Of a DNA stretch of 64,000 nucleotides, positions 9,883-17,111 are shown piece by piece. This DNA is from G963677325 sp963677325. Its GTDB lineage: Bacteria; Bacteroidota; Bacteroidia; Bacteroidales; Prolixibacteraceae. The stretch is taken from contig CAXXGM010000015.1 of assembly GCA_963677325.2 (NCBI GenBank), positions 23,485 through 87,484 of the forward strand, read 5' to 3'. Position 1 is the stretch's first letter; each line of letters opens with the position of its first letter. Position numbers and translations under genes: made by a program. The notes beneath the pieces were generated by a model, which searched no databases, was not told where the DNA came from, and saw nothing but the letters and a program-made list of their open reading frames with translations.

Positions 9883-11390
9883 AGAGAGCCTTTGCGGATG
9901 GTGATGGAGTTTTGAGGTTTTTGATTGTCGTCCATGGGGATCCGGGTAAAGGTGTTTACGGTGTTGATTTCGATGGTGGGATCGTACTCGAGGTATTCGT
10001 CTTCGGTGATGTGGTGTTTGCATACCGAGGCGGGATCCATCCAGAGACGGCCTCCGAGCTTTTTCAGTTTTAACCCCCATGCCCAGTCGTGAGCCTGTAT
10101 GCCATTGTCAGCATAGGGAGCGAATGTCGGGCAGAGATCTTTCCAGAAAATAAGGAAGCCGGTGCCGGTGAAATCAACGATAAACGGATTGATGGAAGGA
10201 GTCGTGGTTAAATCGGAAGTTTGCCGTGGATTGGCGTGGTTGTAAAAACCTCCTACAATGCGCCGGTAGTTTGGATTGCGATTGAGGTAAATTCCTGCCA
10301 CCGCTTCGCGGACCGGATTGCCGGATGTGACCAGGTCGAAAATGCGTTTGAATGATCCGGGATTGGGGATGATATCATCTTCGCGGAGATGGATCAGTTC
10401 GCCGGTGGCGTTTTCGAGGATCATGTTGTACTGCTCTGAGAGAAGTTCGCATACTTTGTTACGACGATCGGTTTCGTCAGACCATTTTAATTTCTGGCCG
10501 GAGATGATCTTTATTTCAGAGAAGGGAAACGGGAGAAGGGAGACCGGAGACGGGAGAAGGGGAGACAGATCTTCATCGGAATTGTTTATGATGACGAGCT
10601 GAGGCTTTTGGGAAAGGATGGAGATATCGTTAACCAGAGATTTCATCCATTTGGAGATGAATCCGGGGATGCGACCGGAATAGATCAGGCCGATCGTGAG
10701 GGTTACCAGTTCACGGCGGATGGATTCGGATAATGGAAGCAGTTGATTTTCGGCCTTTTCTTTTTGATGAGACCAGGAATCAGGATGCTGACGGTAATGG
10801 AGGACTGCAGGGGATTTTCGGGGAGTCCCGAGACGTGATAAGCGAAGCGCCAGGGACCAGTCCCACATGGTATTTTCACAGGTTTCTTTCCAGCCTCCTA
10901 CTTTCAGGAAGGCATCTTTCCAGATCATGGCGGAGGTGTTGACAAAATTGCGGTTCCAGAGGAATCTTGTTTTCCAGGAATAGACCGGCCAGAAATGGTT
11001 GGCGGTGCCGAATGCCTGAGCGGCGCAATAGACAAAGGGGGTGGAATAGTCGAATACCTGGAGGTGTTTTTCGAGGAAATCGGGCGGGAGGATGTCGTCG
11101 CCGTCGAGGAAAACAAGAGCTTTGCCGGAGGCGATGGCAGCACCGGCATTGCGGGCGGCGACAACGCCGAGGTGGTGATCGTGTTTGAGGACTATTATGG
11201 GGACAGGAGAAGGGAGAAAGGAGGCGGGAGACAGGAGAAAGGATTCGGCTATTTCGAGGGAGTTATCGGTGGAGAAATCGTCGGAATAGATAATCTCCAA
11301 TGGTTTTACGGTTTGGGCCAGGCAAGATTCGATTGCTTCAGCAAGGTATTTACCGTTGTTACGGGCGGTGATGATGATTGAAATTTCCAT
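9870..11390 (-). CDS. Two-domain family 2-type glycosyltransferase carried in the tail operon
   Basis: The 506-residue product begins with a GT-A fold of family 2: ISIIITARNN at 3-12, SDDFSTD at 36-42, VVAARNAG near 76-83 and the metal-binding motif DGDD at 96-99. A second GT-A-like half follows (about 265-470) with HLREDDII, DDII at 338-341 acting as the likely DxD equivalent, and a closing WMDP..CKHH segment. It probably transfers sugar from a nucleotide sugar; the acceptor may be a virion protein, host surface polysaccharide or modified DNA base, which the sequence does not decide. Two Pro/Ser-rich inserts (residues about 51-66 and 275-291) come from GA-rich dispersed repeats at 11200-11243 and 10519-10566. 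It is preceded by a terminator, so it may have its own promoter. Confidence 0.85.
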   Translation of the reverse strand: MEISIIITARNNGKYLAEAIESCLAQTVKPLEIIYSDDFSTDNSLEIAESFLLSPASFLPSPVPIIVLKHDHHLGVVAARNAGAAIASGKALVFLDGDDILPPDFLEKHLQVFDYSTPFVYCAAQAFGTANHFWPVYSWKTRFLWNRNFVNTSAMIWKDAFLKVGGWKETCENTMWDWSLALRLSRLGTPRKSPAVLHYRQHPDSWSHQKEKAENQLLPLSESIRRELVTLTIGLIYSGRIPGFISKWMKSLVNDISILSQKPQLVIINNSDEDLSPLLPSPVSLLPFPFSEIKIISGQKLKWSDETDRRNKVCELLSEQYNMILENATGELIHLREDDIIPNPGSFKRIFDLVTSGNPVREAVAGIYLNRNPNYRRIVGGFYNHANPRQTSDLTTTPSINPFIVDFTGTGFLIFWKDLCPTFAPYADNGIQAHDWAWGLKLKKLGGRLWMDPASVCKHHITEDEYLEYDPTIEINTVNTFTRIPMDDNQKPQNSITIRKGSLSCS

Positions 11391-11460
11391 AATTACGAAT
11401 TTTCATTTTATTACCAATTACACGAATTGGGGACGAATTGACACGAACACGAACTTATGG
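11391..11460. repeat. ACACGAATT-type dispersed repeat
   Basis: ACACGAATTGGGGACGAATTG and ACACGAACACGAAC words, between the glycosyltransferase gene and a terminator. Confidence 0.7.
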
Positions 11461-11464
11461 ATAC

Positions 11465-11490
11465 AAAAAAAGCTCCCGGAGAGGAGCTTG
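11465..11490 (-). terminator. Rho-independent terminator
   Basis: The stem AAGCTCC / GGAGCTT (11470-11476 with 11483-11489) is preceded on the plus strand by six A, which gives a U-tract for minus-strand transcripts. It would end the transcript of the gene at 11558-11929 before the glycosyltransferase gene. Confidence 0.8.
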
Positions 11491-11499
11491 GAAAGGACA

Positions 11500-11548
11500 A
11501 TCTGAACCGGGATTAAGCTGATTAAATGATTAACATGATTTTAAAGTT
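11500..11548. repeat. CTGAACCGGGATTAAG-type repeat
   Basis: CTGAACCGGGATTAAGC with ATTAAATGATTAACATG; copies at 28567, 29867, 30256, 30300 and 36735. Confidence 0.75.
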
Positions 11549-11557
11549 AATGATGAG

Positions 11558-11929
11558 TTAGGAGTCGGAGAGGCCAAAGTTTTTTTCGAGGATGCGGTTG
11601 ACGGATTGGCGGGTGCGCTCCTGGGAGAGGGATTTGTATCCATCTTTTTCGGCACCGATGGCATTGGAGAGAAGGGCATCGCCGAGTTCCATTTCACCCT
11701 GGGCCCATCCGGAGGCATAGGCTGTGTGTTCGGGGGTACCTGGGATGGAGATATTGGCCTTAACTTGTATTAACTCCGCAGGATGGGAGAGTCGTTCGCA
11801 AAGGATCAGGATGATGCGATCGGGGGGCAGCTGCTGACGGCCACATTTGCGGATGATTTCGAGGGGGGTGAGTTCGGGGGACTGATCAGCGGATTGATCT
11901 TTATCTTCTTTATCTTTCATCGTACTCAT
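11558..11929 (-). CDS. Small phage protein, paralogue of the 100-residue protein at 21.3 kb
   Basis: The 123-residue product has an acidic Ser/Glu-rich start and then LTPLEIIRKCGRQQLPPDRI. From there it aligns by eye with the protein at 21315-21617: both have DRII.LI, then a ..YASG/YHKG.. segment with GEM/GEYSMD, and both end in an ILEKFG-like tail (ILEKNFGL / ILERFGV). The start codon overlaps the stop of the next upstream gene as ATGA. The family is unknown to me; a DNA-binding or packaging accessory role is possible because its relative lies beside the terminase genes. Confidence 0.65.
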   Translation of the reverse strand: MSTMKDKEDKDQSADQSPELTPLEIIRKCGRQQLPPDRIILILCERLSHPAELIQVKANISIPGTPEHTAYASGWAQGEMELGDALLSNAIGAEKDGYKSLSQERTRQSVNRILEKNFGLSDS

Positions 11930-12183
11930 GGTTTTTTTAAGGAACTAATATTATCACGTACCAGGCTTAAATCGCTAATGATTAAGGCAACTTTTTTAAG
12001 TTCATTGTCCTCCATATTAACCATTTCGCTTGCAAGATAACAAATTGCATTTGATAATGAATCCAATTGCCCATGAATACCGCTATTGTTACCCTCTTGC
12101 ATAAATTTGAGCATATCTATTGAATCTTCGGTAAGAAAAACACCTTCTATTTCAATGTGAGTTTTTGTTTCTGGTTTATTCAT
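11926..12183 (-). CDS. Small phage protein, paralogue of the gene at 13259-13516
   Basis: The 85-residue product starts at MNKPETKTHIEIEG; a longer frame up to 12255 exists, but this start fits the relative. Both share HIEIEGV.LTED near the N-terminus, a central stretch of about 50 helical residues, and end in SLKKP / KLKKP. The two copies flank the KilA-N and ribbon-helix-helix genes, which suggests a local duplication. Function unknown. It overlaps the downstream gene by 4 bp. Confidence 0.65.
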   Translation of the reverse strand: MNKPETKTHIEIEGVFLTEDSIDMLKFMQEGNNSGIHGQLDSLSNAICYLASEMVNMEDNELKKVALIISDLSLVRDNISSLKKP

Positions 12184-12272
12184 AACTTTGTAATGTTTAA
12201 TTTTTGAATGTTCAAATGAAAATGTTAAACATGCCCCCGGGAGTGTTGGTAGCACTGCCGGGGGTTAATTAT

Positions 12273-12824
12273 TTATTCATTGTCGTTTGAGAACAAAGTC
12301 CGAGTCTTTTCTTTGAATTTAGAAATTGTTGCCATCCGGCGCCTATTCTTCGATCTTTCAAGTTCTTGGTTTATTTCAAGTATTTCATTGAACTCGGCGC
12401 TTTCTTTTGCCAGTTTATTCATTAGGGCATTTTTTCTCTTTTCAAGTTTTACACTTTCACTGATCGAATCCTCAATTTCAGTTGCAAAACCAAAAAGAAG
12501 CTGATCAATTGTCAAGTAAACCCAAACTTCAAAATCAGCACTTAACCATGCAGCAAATTTTAAAGCAAGAATTCGATGCATCCAAGTTCCAGATCTCTGT
12601 TTTGAAGTCACTAAATCATCCCTTGATTCTACTCCTAAAAACGAGGAATTCCTCGTTTTTAGACATGCATCAATAAAATTTTTTGTGCTGTCATTCTCCA
12701 TAAATCTGGCAACTTCCTTACCGAAAGCTTTTGCCATTTCTGTAGCATTTACCATCATGTTTTTCCCTTGACGAAGGTCAAATTCGATCTCTGCATCATT
12801 GAAATTAAATTTCTGAATATTCAT
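12273..12824 (-). CDS. KilA-N domain DNA-binding protein
   Basis: The 183-residue product carries a KilA-N domain in the first 110 residues: VNATEMAKAFGK, then VSK-like RSGTWMHRILALKFAAWLSADFEVWV, the family's typical block. The C-terminal 70 residues form a charged coiled coil (KLEKRKNALMNKLAKE..EFNEILEIN). KilA-N proteins of phages are presumed DNA-binding regulators or anti-repressors. A good promoter (12856-12885) lies directly upstream, and a divergent ribbon-helix-helix gene starts 153 bp away, so the two may form a small control switch. Confidence 0.88.
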   Translation of the reverse strand: MNIQKFNFNDAEIEFDLRQGKNMMVNATEMAKAFGKEVARFMENDSTKNFIDACLKTRNSSFLGVESRDDLVTSKQRSGTWMHRILALKFAAWLSADFEVWVYLTIDQLLFGFATEIEDSISESVKLEKRKNALMNKLAKESAEFNEILEINQELERSKNRRRMATISKFKEKTRTLFSNDNE

Positions 12825-12855
12825 ACGTTTAAAAGTATTAAATTAAATAATTGCA

Positions 12856-12885
12856 CAAATATAGTATTTCTATTTAATTTCCAAA
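12856..12885 (-). promoter_or_regulatory. Bacteroidota-type promoter for the KilA-N gene
   Basis: Read on the minus strand, TTTG (12882-12885) is followed after 18 bp by TATATTTG (12856-12863), matching the TTTG and TAnnTTTG consensus. The gene starts 32 bp further on. Confidence 0.7.
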
Positions 12886-12946
12886 TAATATCTAAAAGAA
12901 ATTAAATTATAATGCAAAAAATATTTTTTTAATGTTAAAAAGTACT

Positions 12947-12954
12947 TATTTTTG
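12947..12954 (+). promoter_or_regulatory. Likely -7 element for the ribbon-helix-helix gene
   Basis: TATTTTTG matches TAnnTTTG and lies 24 bp before the ATG at 12978. No clear TTTG is visible at the -33 position, so the promoter may be weak or activator-dependent. Confidence 0.5.
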
Positions 12955-12977
12955 CAATCATTTGTAATTTATTAGAT

Positions 12978-13136
12978 ATGGGAAAAACACCATTTAGCCT
13001 AAAACTTGATTCAGATTTAATGGATGCAGTTAAAGAGGAAGCCAAAAAAGAACATAGGCCAGTCAATAATTTCATTGAGGTCGTATTGTTAGAGTATCTG
13101 AAAAAAAAGAAAGAAACAAAAAACCCCGGCGAATAA
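12978..13136 (+). CDS. Small ribbon-helix-helix (Arc/CopG-like) DNA-binding protein
   Basis: This 52-residue gene lies on the plus strand inside an otherwise minus-strand operon. The product MGKTPFSLKLDSDLMDAVKE... has the ribbon-helix-helix layout: a short polar beta strand (FSLKLDSDL), helix A (MDAVKEEAKKE), a turn with RPVNNFI and helix B (EVVLLEYLKKKK). It probably binds DNA as a dimer and may repress its own promoter and that of the divergent KilA-N gene. Its TAA stop lies in the loop of a terminator. No toxin gene is adjacent, so an antitoxin role is not supported. Confidence 0.8.
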   Translation: MGKTPFSLKLDSDLMDAVKEEAKKEHRPVNNFIEVVLLEYLKKKKETKNPGE

Positions 13137-13150
13137 CCGGGGTTTTCTGT
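13120..13150 (+). terminator. Rho-independent terminator overlapping the RHH stop codon
   Basis: AAAACCCCGG (13120-13129) pairs with CCGGGGTTTT (13137-13146); the loop CGAATAA contains the stop codon. The T-run follows on the plus strand. Confidence 0.85.
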
Positions 13151-13162
13151 TTTAATAGGCGC

Positions 13163-13256
13163 CAGTTGCCTTGCTGGTTAAGGTAACTGAACTTAAAATT
13201 GCATAATTTTTAAGCTCCAACCGTTGTGTTGAGCACAATGGTTGAACTTAAAATTG
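13163..13256. repeat. Two hairpin-plus-tag units
   Basis: Two imperfect hairpins, AGTTGCCTT / AAGGTAACT (about 13166-13190) and CAACCGTTGTG / CACAATGGTTG (13218-13244), are each followed by the same tag GAACTTAAAATTG. The unit occurs twice in a row in the 120-bp gap between the RHH gene and the 85-residue gene. Function unknown. Confidence 0.55.
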
Positions 13257-13258
13257 GA

Positions 13259-13516
13259 TCAAGGTTTTTTCAGTTTTTGGATACTTTCGTATACTTCATT
13301 TAAATTTTTCTCAATTAAAGCAGCTTTCTTTGATTCTTCGCCATTTGTTAATGGTATTAATTTTGCAATAAAGACTATGGCTTCGAGAACAGATTTAAGG
13401 GATATTTTTAAGACTTCGTTATTATTCTGCTGTAGAGATCTTAATTCATTTAACGCATCTTCGGTAAGAATAACACCTTCAATCTCGATGTGCTTTTTAA
13501 TTTCAATGTTTTTCAT
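13259..13516 (-). CDS. Small phage protein, paralogue of the gene at 11926-12183
   Basis: The 85-residue product (MKNIEIKKHIEIEGVILTED...) is mainly helical and acidic/basic, with no membrane segment. It is a diverged copy of the 85-residue gene about 1.3 kb away (shared HIEIEGV.LTED and the final LKKP). It lies between a secreted DUF4468 protein and the divergent RHH gene. Function unknown. Confidence 0.65.
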   Translation of the reverse strand: MKNIEIKKHIEIEGVILTEDALNELRSLQQNNNEVLKISLKSVLEAIVFIAKLIPLTNGEESKKAALIEKNLNEVYESIQKLKKP

Positions 13517-13538
13517 GGAATTTCAAATCAGAGAAGAA

Positions 13539-14099
13539 TTACCAATTGTCATCATTATCTTTTTTCAATGCCTCTGTTAACTCGTCAACAAGATTTTGAA
13601 GCTTTACATCTATTTCTCCCAAAAACATTAAATTTCTTTCTGCTGCCTTTTTAATATTAAGTGGTCCAAATATCCAAATTGGCCTTTTCATTTTTTTATA
13701 ATATTCCCTGAATCCTTCCGGAGTAGAGCATTGTTTTAGTTCACTGTAATTATAACTTGTTCCCCATGCTGATGCAATCATGATCTCAGTAGGATTAACG
13801 TAGTACCTATATTTATTATCCTTAAAATCTGTCATTAAAGTAAAAAGAACATAATGGGAGATTTTGGTTTTCTTCATAACATAGTATACTTGCATGGAGC
13901 CTTTTGCTATGATTTTAAGATTTTTAGAATCATCCAATTGAATTACGTTATTAGCTGATCTGAAATTCAGTGCAATCCATTCTTTCGCTTTATAGTAAAG
14001 CTTGTCTGCTGCTTTATTAGGTATTTCTACAACTTTCACATAGGGTTGAGCAATAGATAAAAAAGGAATCAACAATAAAAAAATGATTAATCTTTTCAT
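13539..14099 (-). CDS. Secreted DUF4468-like protein, possible lysogenic conversion gene
   Basis: The 186-residue product starts with an export signal (MKRLIIFLLLIPFLSIAQ). The mature part resembles DUF4468, a TBP-like fold found in secreted Bacteroidota proteins: YYKAKEWIALNFRSA, VIQLDD, then KIIAKGS, and YVLFTLMTDFKDNKYRYYV. It would act in the periplasm or on the cell surface. Its base composition is more AT-rich than the structural genes on either side, and a cell-envelope protein has no obvious use in the virion, so it is a candidate for a cargo gene that changes the lysogen's surface. Confidence 0.65.
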   Translation of the reverse strand: MKRLIIFLLLIPFLSIAQPYVKVVEIPNKAADKLYYKAKEWIALNFRSANNVIQLDDSKNLKIIAKGSMQVYYVMKKTKISHYVLFTLMTDFKDNKYRYYVNPTEIMIASAWGTSYNYSELKQCSTPEGFREYYKKMKRPIWIFGPLNIKKAAERNLMFLGEIDVKLQNLVDELTEALKKDNDDNW

Positions 14100-14142
14100 A
14101 ATATCTTAGATTTAAGTTTAATGTCGTAAAGCTACGGAAAAA

Positions 14143-14541
14143 TTAAGCTAACAATATAATTTTATTAATCATTTCTTCGAGGGAGAGGCGGCGGTTGTAG
14201 GATAGGTTTTCGAGAAGGCCGGAGCGGGTGTGGAAATAAATGTCGTTCCGGGAGATTTCGGAAAGGGAGATGCCGTCGAATGTTTCTTTGAGCATGGCGA
14301 TGAGCCCGGCAGGTACGGATGAGTTGCTGGATCCGGAGATGTGAATGCGACCTTCAGGGATTGCAATGTGGAAGAATGTGCGACTGATGCAGGTTTCGAG
14401 ACGGTTGGCAGGTACCTGCAGGTGAACGGGCATTTCGGGGAGCGACTGACCCAGCTCGATGATGTGGGTATAACGATCGGGCCAATTGTCGAACATTAAA
14501 AGGGTGGAGATCAGGAGGTCTTGTTTTTCGCGGAGGTTCAT
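14143..14541 (-). CDS. SufE-like sulfur-acceptor protein inside the prophage
   Basis: The 132-residue product has the length and layout of SufE. It shows LLISTLLMFDNWPDRY and THIIELGQSLPEM (E. coli SufE: NWEEKY, YIIELGQRLPEL), then NRLETCISR with Cys51 at the position of the sulfur-accepting cysteine, then SSNSSVPAGLIAML (SufE: SDAAIVKGLIAVV), and a final NLSYNRRLSLEEMI. The usual GCQS motif is changed to TCIS and the SD motif to SN, so activity may differ. SufE takes persulfide from the cysteine desulfurase SufS. No other suf gene is nearby; the neighbours are phage genes. Confidence 0.82.
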   Translation of the reverse strand: MNLREKQDLLISTLLMFDNWPDRYTHIIELGQSLPEMPVHLQVPANRLETCISRTFFHIAIPEGRIHISGSSNSSVPAGLIAMLKETFDGISLSEISRNDIYFHTRSGLLENLSYNRRLSLEEMINKIILLA

Positions 14542-14544
14542 GAT

Positions 14545-14579
14545 AGAGGCTTTAGACTATAGGCTTTAGACTGAAGGAA
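14545..14579. repeat. TTTAGACT/TAGGC-type dispersed repeat copy
   Basis: Alternating TTTAGACT and ATAGGC words fill the short gap upstream of the SufE-like gene. The same family recurs at 55646-55715 and 59038-59108, and inside the gene at 15235-16101. Confidence 0.65.
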
Positions 14580-14586
14580 AAAAACA

Positions 14587-15141
14587 TTATAGCAGTGTGG
14601 TTGAGTTGTCAAAGAAGGCACACCAGCCGGAGCGATCGTAGAAGGATTGAGGCTGGACAGGGAGGATTTCGGCGGGGAATTTGATGAGCTGATGGTTTCC
14701 GCAGAAGTCGAGGGCTTCCTGATCAGCCTGCAGGGTGGTGAGGATCCCGGAGAGGATGTTGTTACATTCATTCATTAACAGGGCTTCATTGAGGTTGTCA
14801 GAGTTGGCAATGTTGTATTCACGGACAACGGATAACGCCAGCTTTTCGGTGATGCCGTTTGGAATGCCAGGATCGAAGGAAAGAGATCCGTATTCGATGT
14901 AAAGCAGGATGCCTTTTGCATTTGAGACCTTATCGGAGACAAATTTCTCGTTGGCAGAGACAATGAAGGCGCCTATGGACGGGATCCTATTATTGTCCGG
15001 GAAGGCGAGAATTTCGGCCATTAATTCAGCATAGCCGGGAAGCTGGGATGCGGATGGCTGGCGGAAGATATCGGTTAAGACTGATTTAGGGATAAATTTT
15101 GAGAAGTACTTAAATATTGATGTGATGTAATTTGGGTTCAT
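14587..15141 (-). CDS. Phage structural protein, probable tail-terminator or neck
   Basis: The 184-residue product lacks signals and membrane segments. It has RIPSIGAFIVSANEKFVSD, then GILLYIEYGSLSFDPG and a C-terminal FDNSTTLL. I associate this pattern with small structural proteins in Bacteroidota prophages, but I cannot name the family. It lies between the connector-like genes and the tail module, where head-tail joining or tail-terminator genes are usual. Confidence 0.5.
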   Translation of the reverse strand: MNPNYITSIFKYFSKFIPKSVLTDIFRQPSASQLPGYAELMAEILAFPDNNRIPSIGAFIVSANEKFVSDKVSNAKGILLYIEYGSLSFDPGIPNGITEKLALSVVREYNIANSDNLNEALLMNECNNILSGILTTLQADQEALDFCGNHQLIKFPAEILPVQPQSFYDRSGWCAFFDNSTTLL

Positions 15142-15159
15142 ACTTTTAAGTTATTATGG

Positions 15160-15234
15160 TGTGCGAATTACATTTTGTTGCGAATTTCACGAATTGGGGA
15201 CGAATTGACACGAACACGAATGGCACGAAGGATT
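15160..15234. repeat. ACACGAATT-type dispersed repeat
   Basis: The gap consists of CGAATT, CACGAA and GGGGACGAATT words in an order shared with copies at 9.3, 9.8, 11.4, 16.1, 25.5, 29.2 and 29.8 kb. Confidence 0.75.
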
Positions 15235-16101
15235 TCATGATAGTTTTAGGATGGTAGTGAGATCGAGGCCGGTAGAAGTGGCGAGGTCTTCGGGTTTGGC
15301 GCCTTCAGCGATGGCGTGGCTGATGGTATCTTTTAAGCTTTTGAGCTGGGCATCGAAGAAATCATTCAGGTTCATGTCGGGACCGTCGGCATATCCTTCG
15401 CGTTTGACAAAGAGAAAGACTTCGTGCATTCCGAGGGAGATCTTTTCTTCATCGTCGTTTTTGTTCGGACGCATCAGGATGGAATATAACGGATGCTTCG
15501 CATAAAAATCGACGATGCCTGAGAACCAGGTCATGATACCGAATTTAAGGATAGGATCCAGATTCCAAATTTTATTTGCATGATCGCTGACCAGGTTTTC
15601 GCGATAGGGAGCGGAGGGATAGAGGATGGAGACGAGCTGGTCGAGGAGGCTATAGGCTGTAGGCTGTAGACTGTAGGCTGAAAGCAGGTCGAAGCAATCG
15701 GAGAATTCACGGGCGGTGATGTCGGTTTGGGCCGTGATGCCGATGTTGAATTTACGACCTGGGTAACGCTTACGGCCAATGGTGATGTATTCGACCGGAT
15801 TTTTGAGAAAACGGGTGCAGGGGATGATTCTATTATTATCGATCGTAAAAATGAAATCGATGGTTTCGGAAAGATTGGTGAGATTGAGCTCGATTATCTC
15901 GCGGGCTTCCGGATCCTTGATGGAGGGTTTGTAATTGGTGAACTTTTTAAAGAGCCGTTTGCGAGCGGTGACCGGGTCGATGGATCCTGAAGATAGTTCC
16001 ATGAGGGTTTTGAAAGCAAAATGCTTATTGCTGAAAGAGAGATCTTCCCAACTTGCAGGAATATCTATTGAGCCGTTATTTAGATTTATACTTTTCATCA
16101 T
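15235..16101 (-). CDS. Phage protein of unknown function with an in-frame repeat insert
   Basis: The 288-residue product has no recognised domain. It begins MMKSINLNNGSIDIPASWEDLSF and contains IDFIFTIDNNRIIPCTRFL and a helical C-terminal third rich in Asp and Leu. It lies in the head-tail connector block. Residues about 140-151 read LLSAYSLQPTAYSLL, encoded by a TAGGCTGTAGACTG repeat (15649-15684) that also occurs in intergenic sequence elsewhere. The insert seems not to break the frame. Confidence 0.55.
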   Translation of the reverse strand: MMKSINLNNGSIDIPASWEDLSFSNKHFAFKTLMELSSGSIDPVTARKRLFKKFTNYKPSIKDPEAREIIELNLTNLSETIDFIFTIDNNRIIPCTRFLKNPVEYITIGRKRYPGRKFNIGITAQTDITAREFSDCFDLLSAYSLQPTAYSLLDQLVSILYPSAPYRENLVSDHANKIWNLDPILKFGIMTWFSGIVDFYAKHPLYSILMRPNKNDDEEKISLGMHEVFLFVKREGYADGPDMNLNDFFDAQLKSLKDTISHAIAEGAKPEDLATSTGLDLTTILKLS

Positions 16102-16112
16102 TAATTAAGTTT

Positions 16113-16168
16113 TGCTTGCGAATTACACGAATTGGGGACGAATTGCACGAACGAATTACACGAACGAT
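16113..16168. repeat. ACACGAATT-type dispersed repeat
   Basis: Copy of the intergenic family (GCGAATTACACGAATT, GGGGACGAATT, ACGAACGAATTACACG) between the 288-residue gene and the DUF6712-like gene. Confidence 0.75.
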
Positions 16169-16185
16169 TTTAATGAGTTTAGCGG

Positions 16186-17111
16186 TTAATGGACAAAGGA
16201 ATCACTTTCGTAAATTTTTGGAGGGCGGAAGACGGGACGGGAGGCTTCGGTGGCTCCATTGGTGGTCATGTCGGATCGTTTGAGGGAGATGTCGAGCGCG
16301 GTCCAGAATTGAGAAGCTTTGTCAAGATAAATTTTGGCAATCTTTTCGCGCACCGTTTCGGACTTGTCGCCTTTGCGTGATGCATCATCGATGGATTTAC
16401 GAAGCGGTTCCGGGAGACAGTAATAATCGAGACGCTGACAGGCACGGCCAATGACTTCGTAACAGACGGCACGGAGGACGGGATCGGGAGAAGGGAGACC
16501 GGATACCGGAGAAGGGAGGCGGGAGAGAACGGACTCATTCCAGACTTCGTTGATGATCCAGCGGACGGACATGGTGAAGGAATCGCCTCCGGAGATGCCG
16601 ACCCATTTTTGAAAGTCTGCAGCGGATACAGGAAGAGCGTCGAAATCTTTCTTTTCATTGCTGTCTTTCCATGCGGTAAAATCATTAGCATTTGAGTTCA
16701 GGTATGACAACAGCTGATTCATCCAAAACCAACCCAACGAAATGAGCTTATTGTTCAGCTCGTCCTGCTGATAACGGAAGATGGTGGTTTCATCATTGTT
16801 TTTCTTTACTGTGATTCCATCGTTACCGATGCGGGCAATGAGAAAAAAATAGTATGCTCGTAAAGGCAAAAATGAAGCATGGCACGCTGAAGGTAATCGA
16901 TGGCAGTGGCATTTTTTTCGGAAGCATTTTCGGCGCTTGAGTATGCATCGCAGAGCAATTCGTACTGGGCGAGGTTGATGATTTTGGATACATTAACGCC
17001 AACGGTGAAGAGCGTGCTTTCCAGATTGTCGTATTCCAGGGAAAGGTTGTTCCCTGAAATTTTTGGTTTCATTTCCTGGGCGAATGTTTCGCGTTTGAAA
17101 GGTATTTTCAT
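16186..17111 (-). CDS. DUF6712-like head/connector protein split by a -1 frame shift
   Basis: Two overlapping frames make one family-like protein. The first (17111 to 16806) gives MKIPFKRETF... and ends after LQRAMLHFCLYEHTIFF; the second (down to 16186) continues with LIARIGNDGITVKKNNDETTI and the rest of the family pattern. The junction is a run of seven T (16843-16849) with the heptamer T_TTT_TTC in the upstream frame. Slipping back one base would give a 308-residue protein. The second frame has no good start codon. Either this is programmed -1 frameshifting, a one-base deletion, or a homopolymer sequencing error. It also carries a LPSPVSGLPSPDP insert encoded by a GA-rich repeat at 16477-16527. 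It lies next to the portal gene, as DUF6712 genes often do. Confidence 0.7.

Noticed and set aside
12978..13136. Antitoxin of a toxin-antitoxin pair
   Set aside because: No plausible toxin gene is adjacent on the same strand; terminator follows directly.
14143..14541. Part of a DNA phosphorothioation (dnd) cluster
   Set aside because: No dndB-E-like genes are in the window; the SufE-like gene stands alone.
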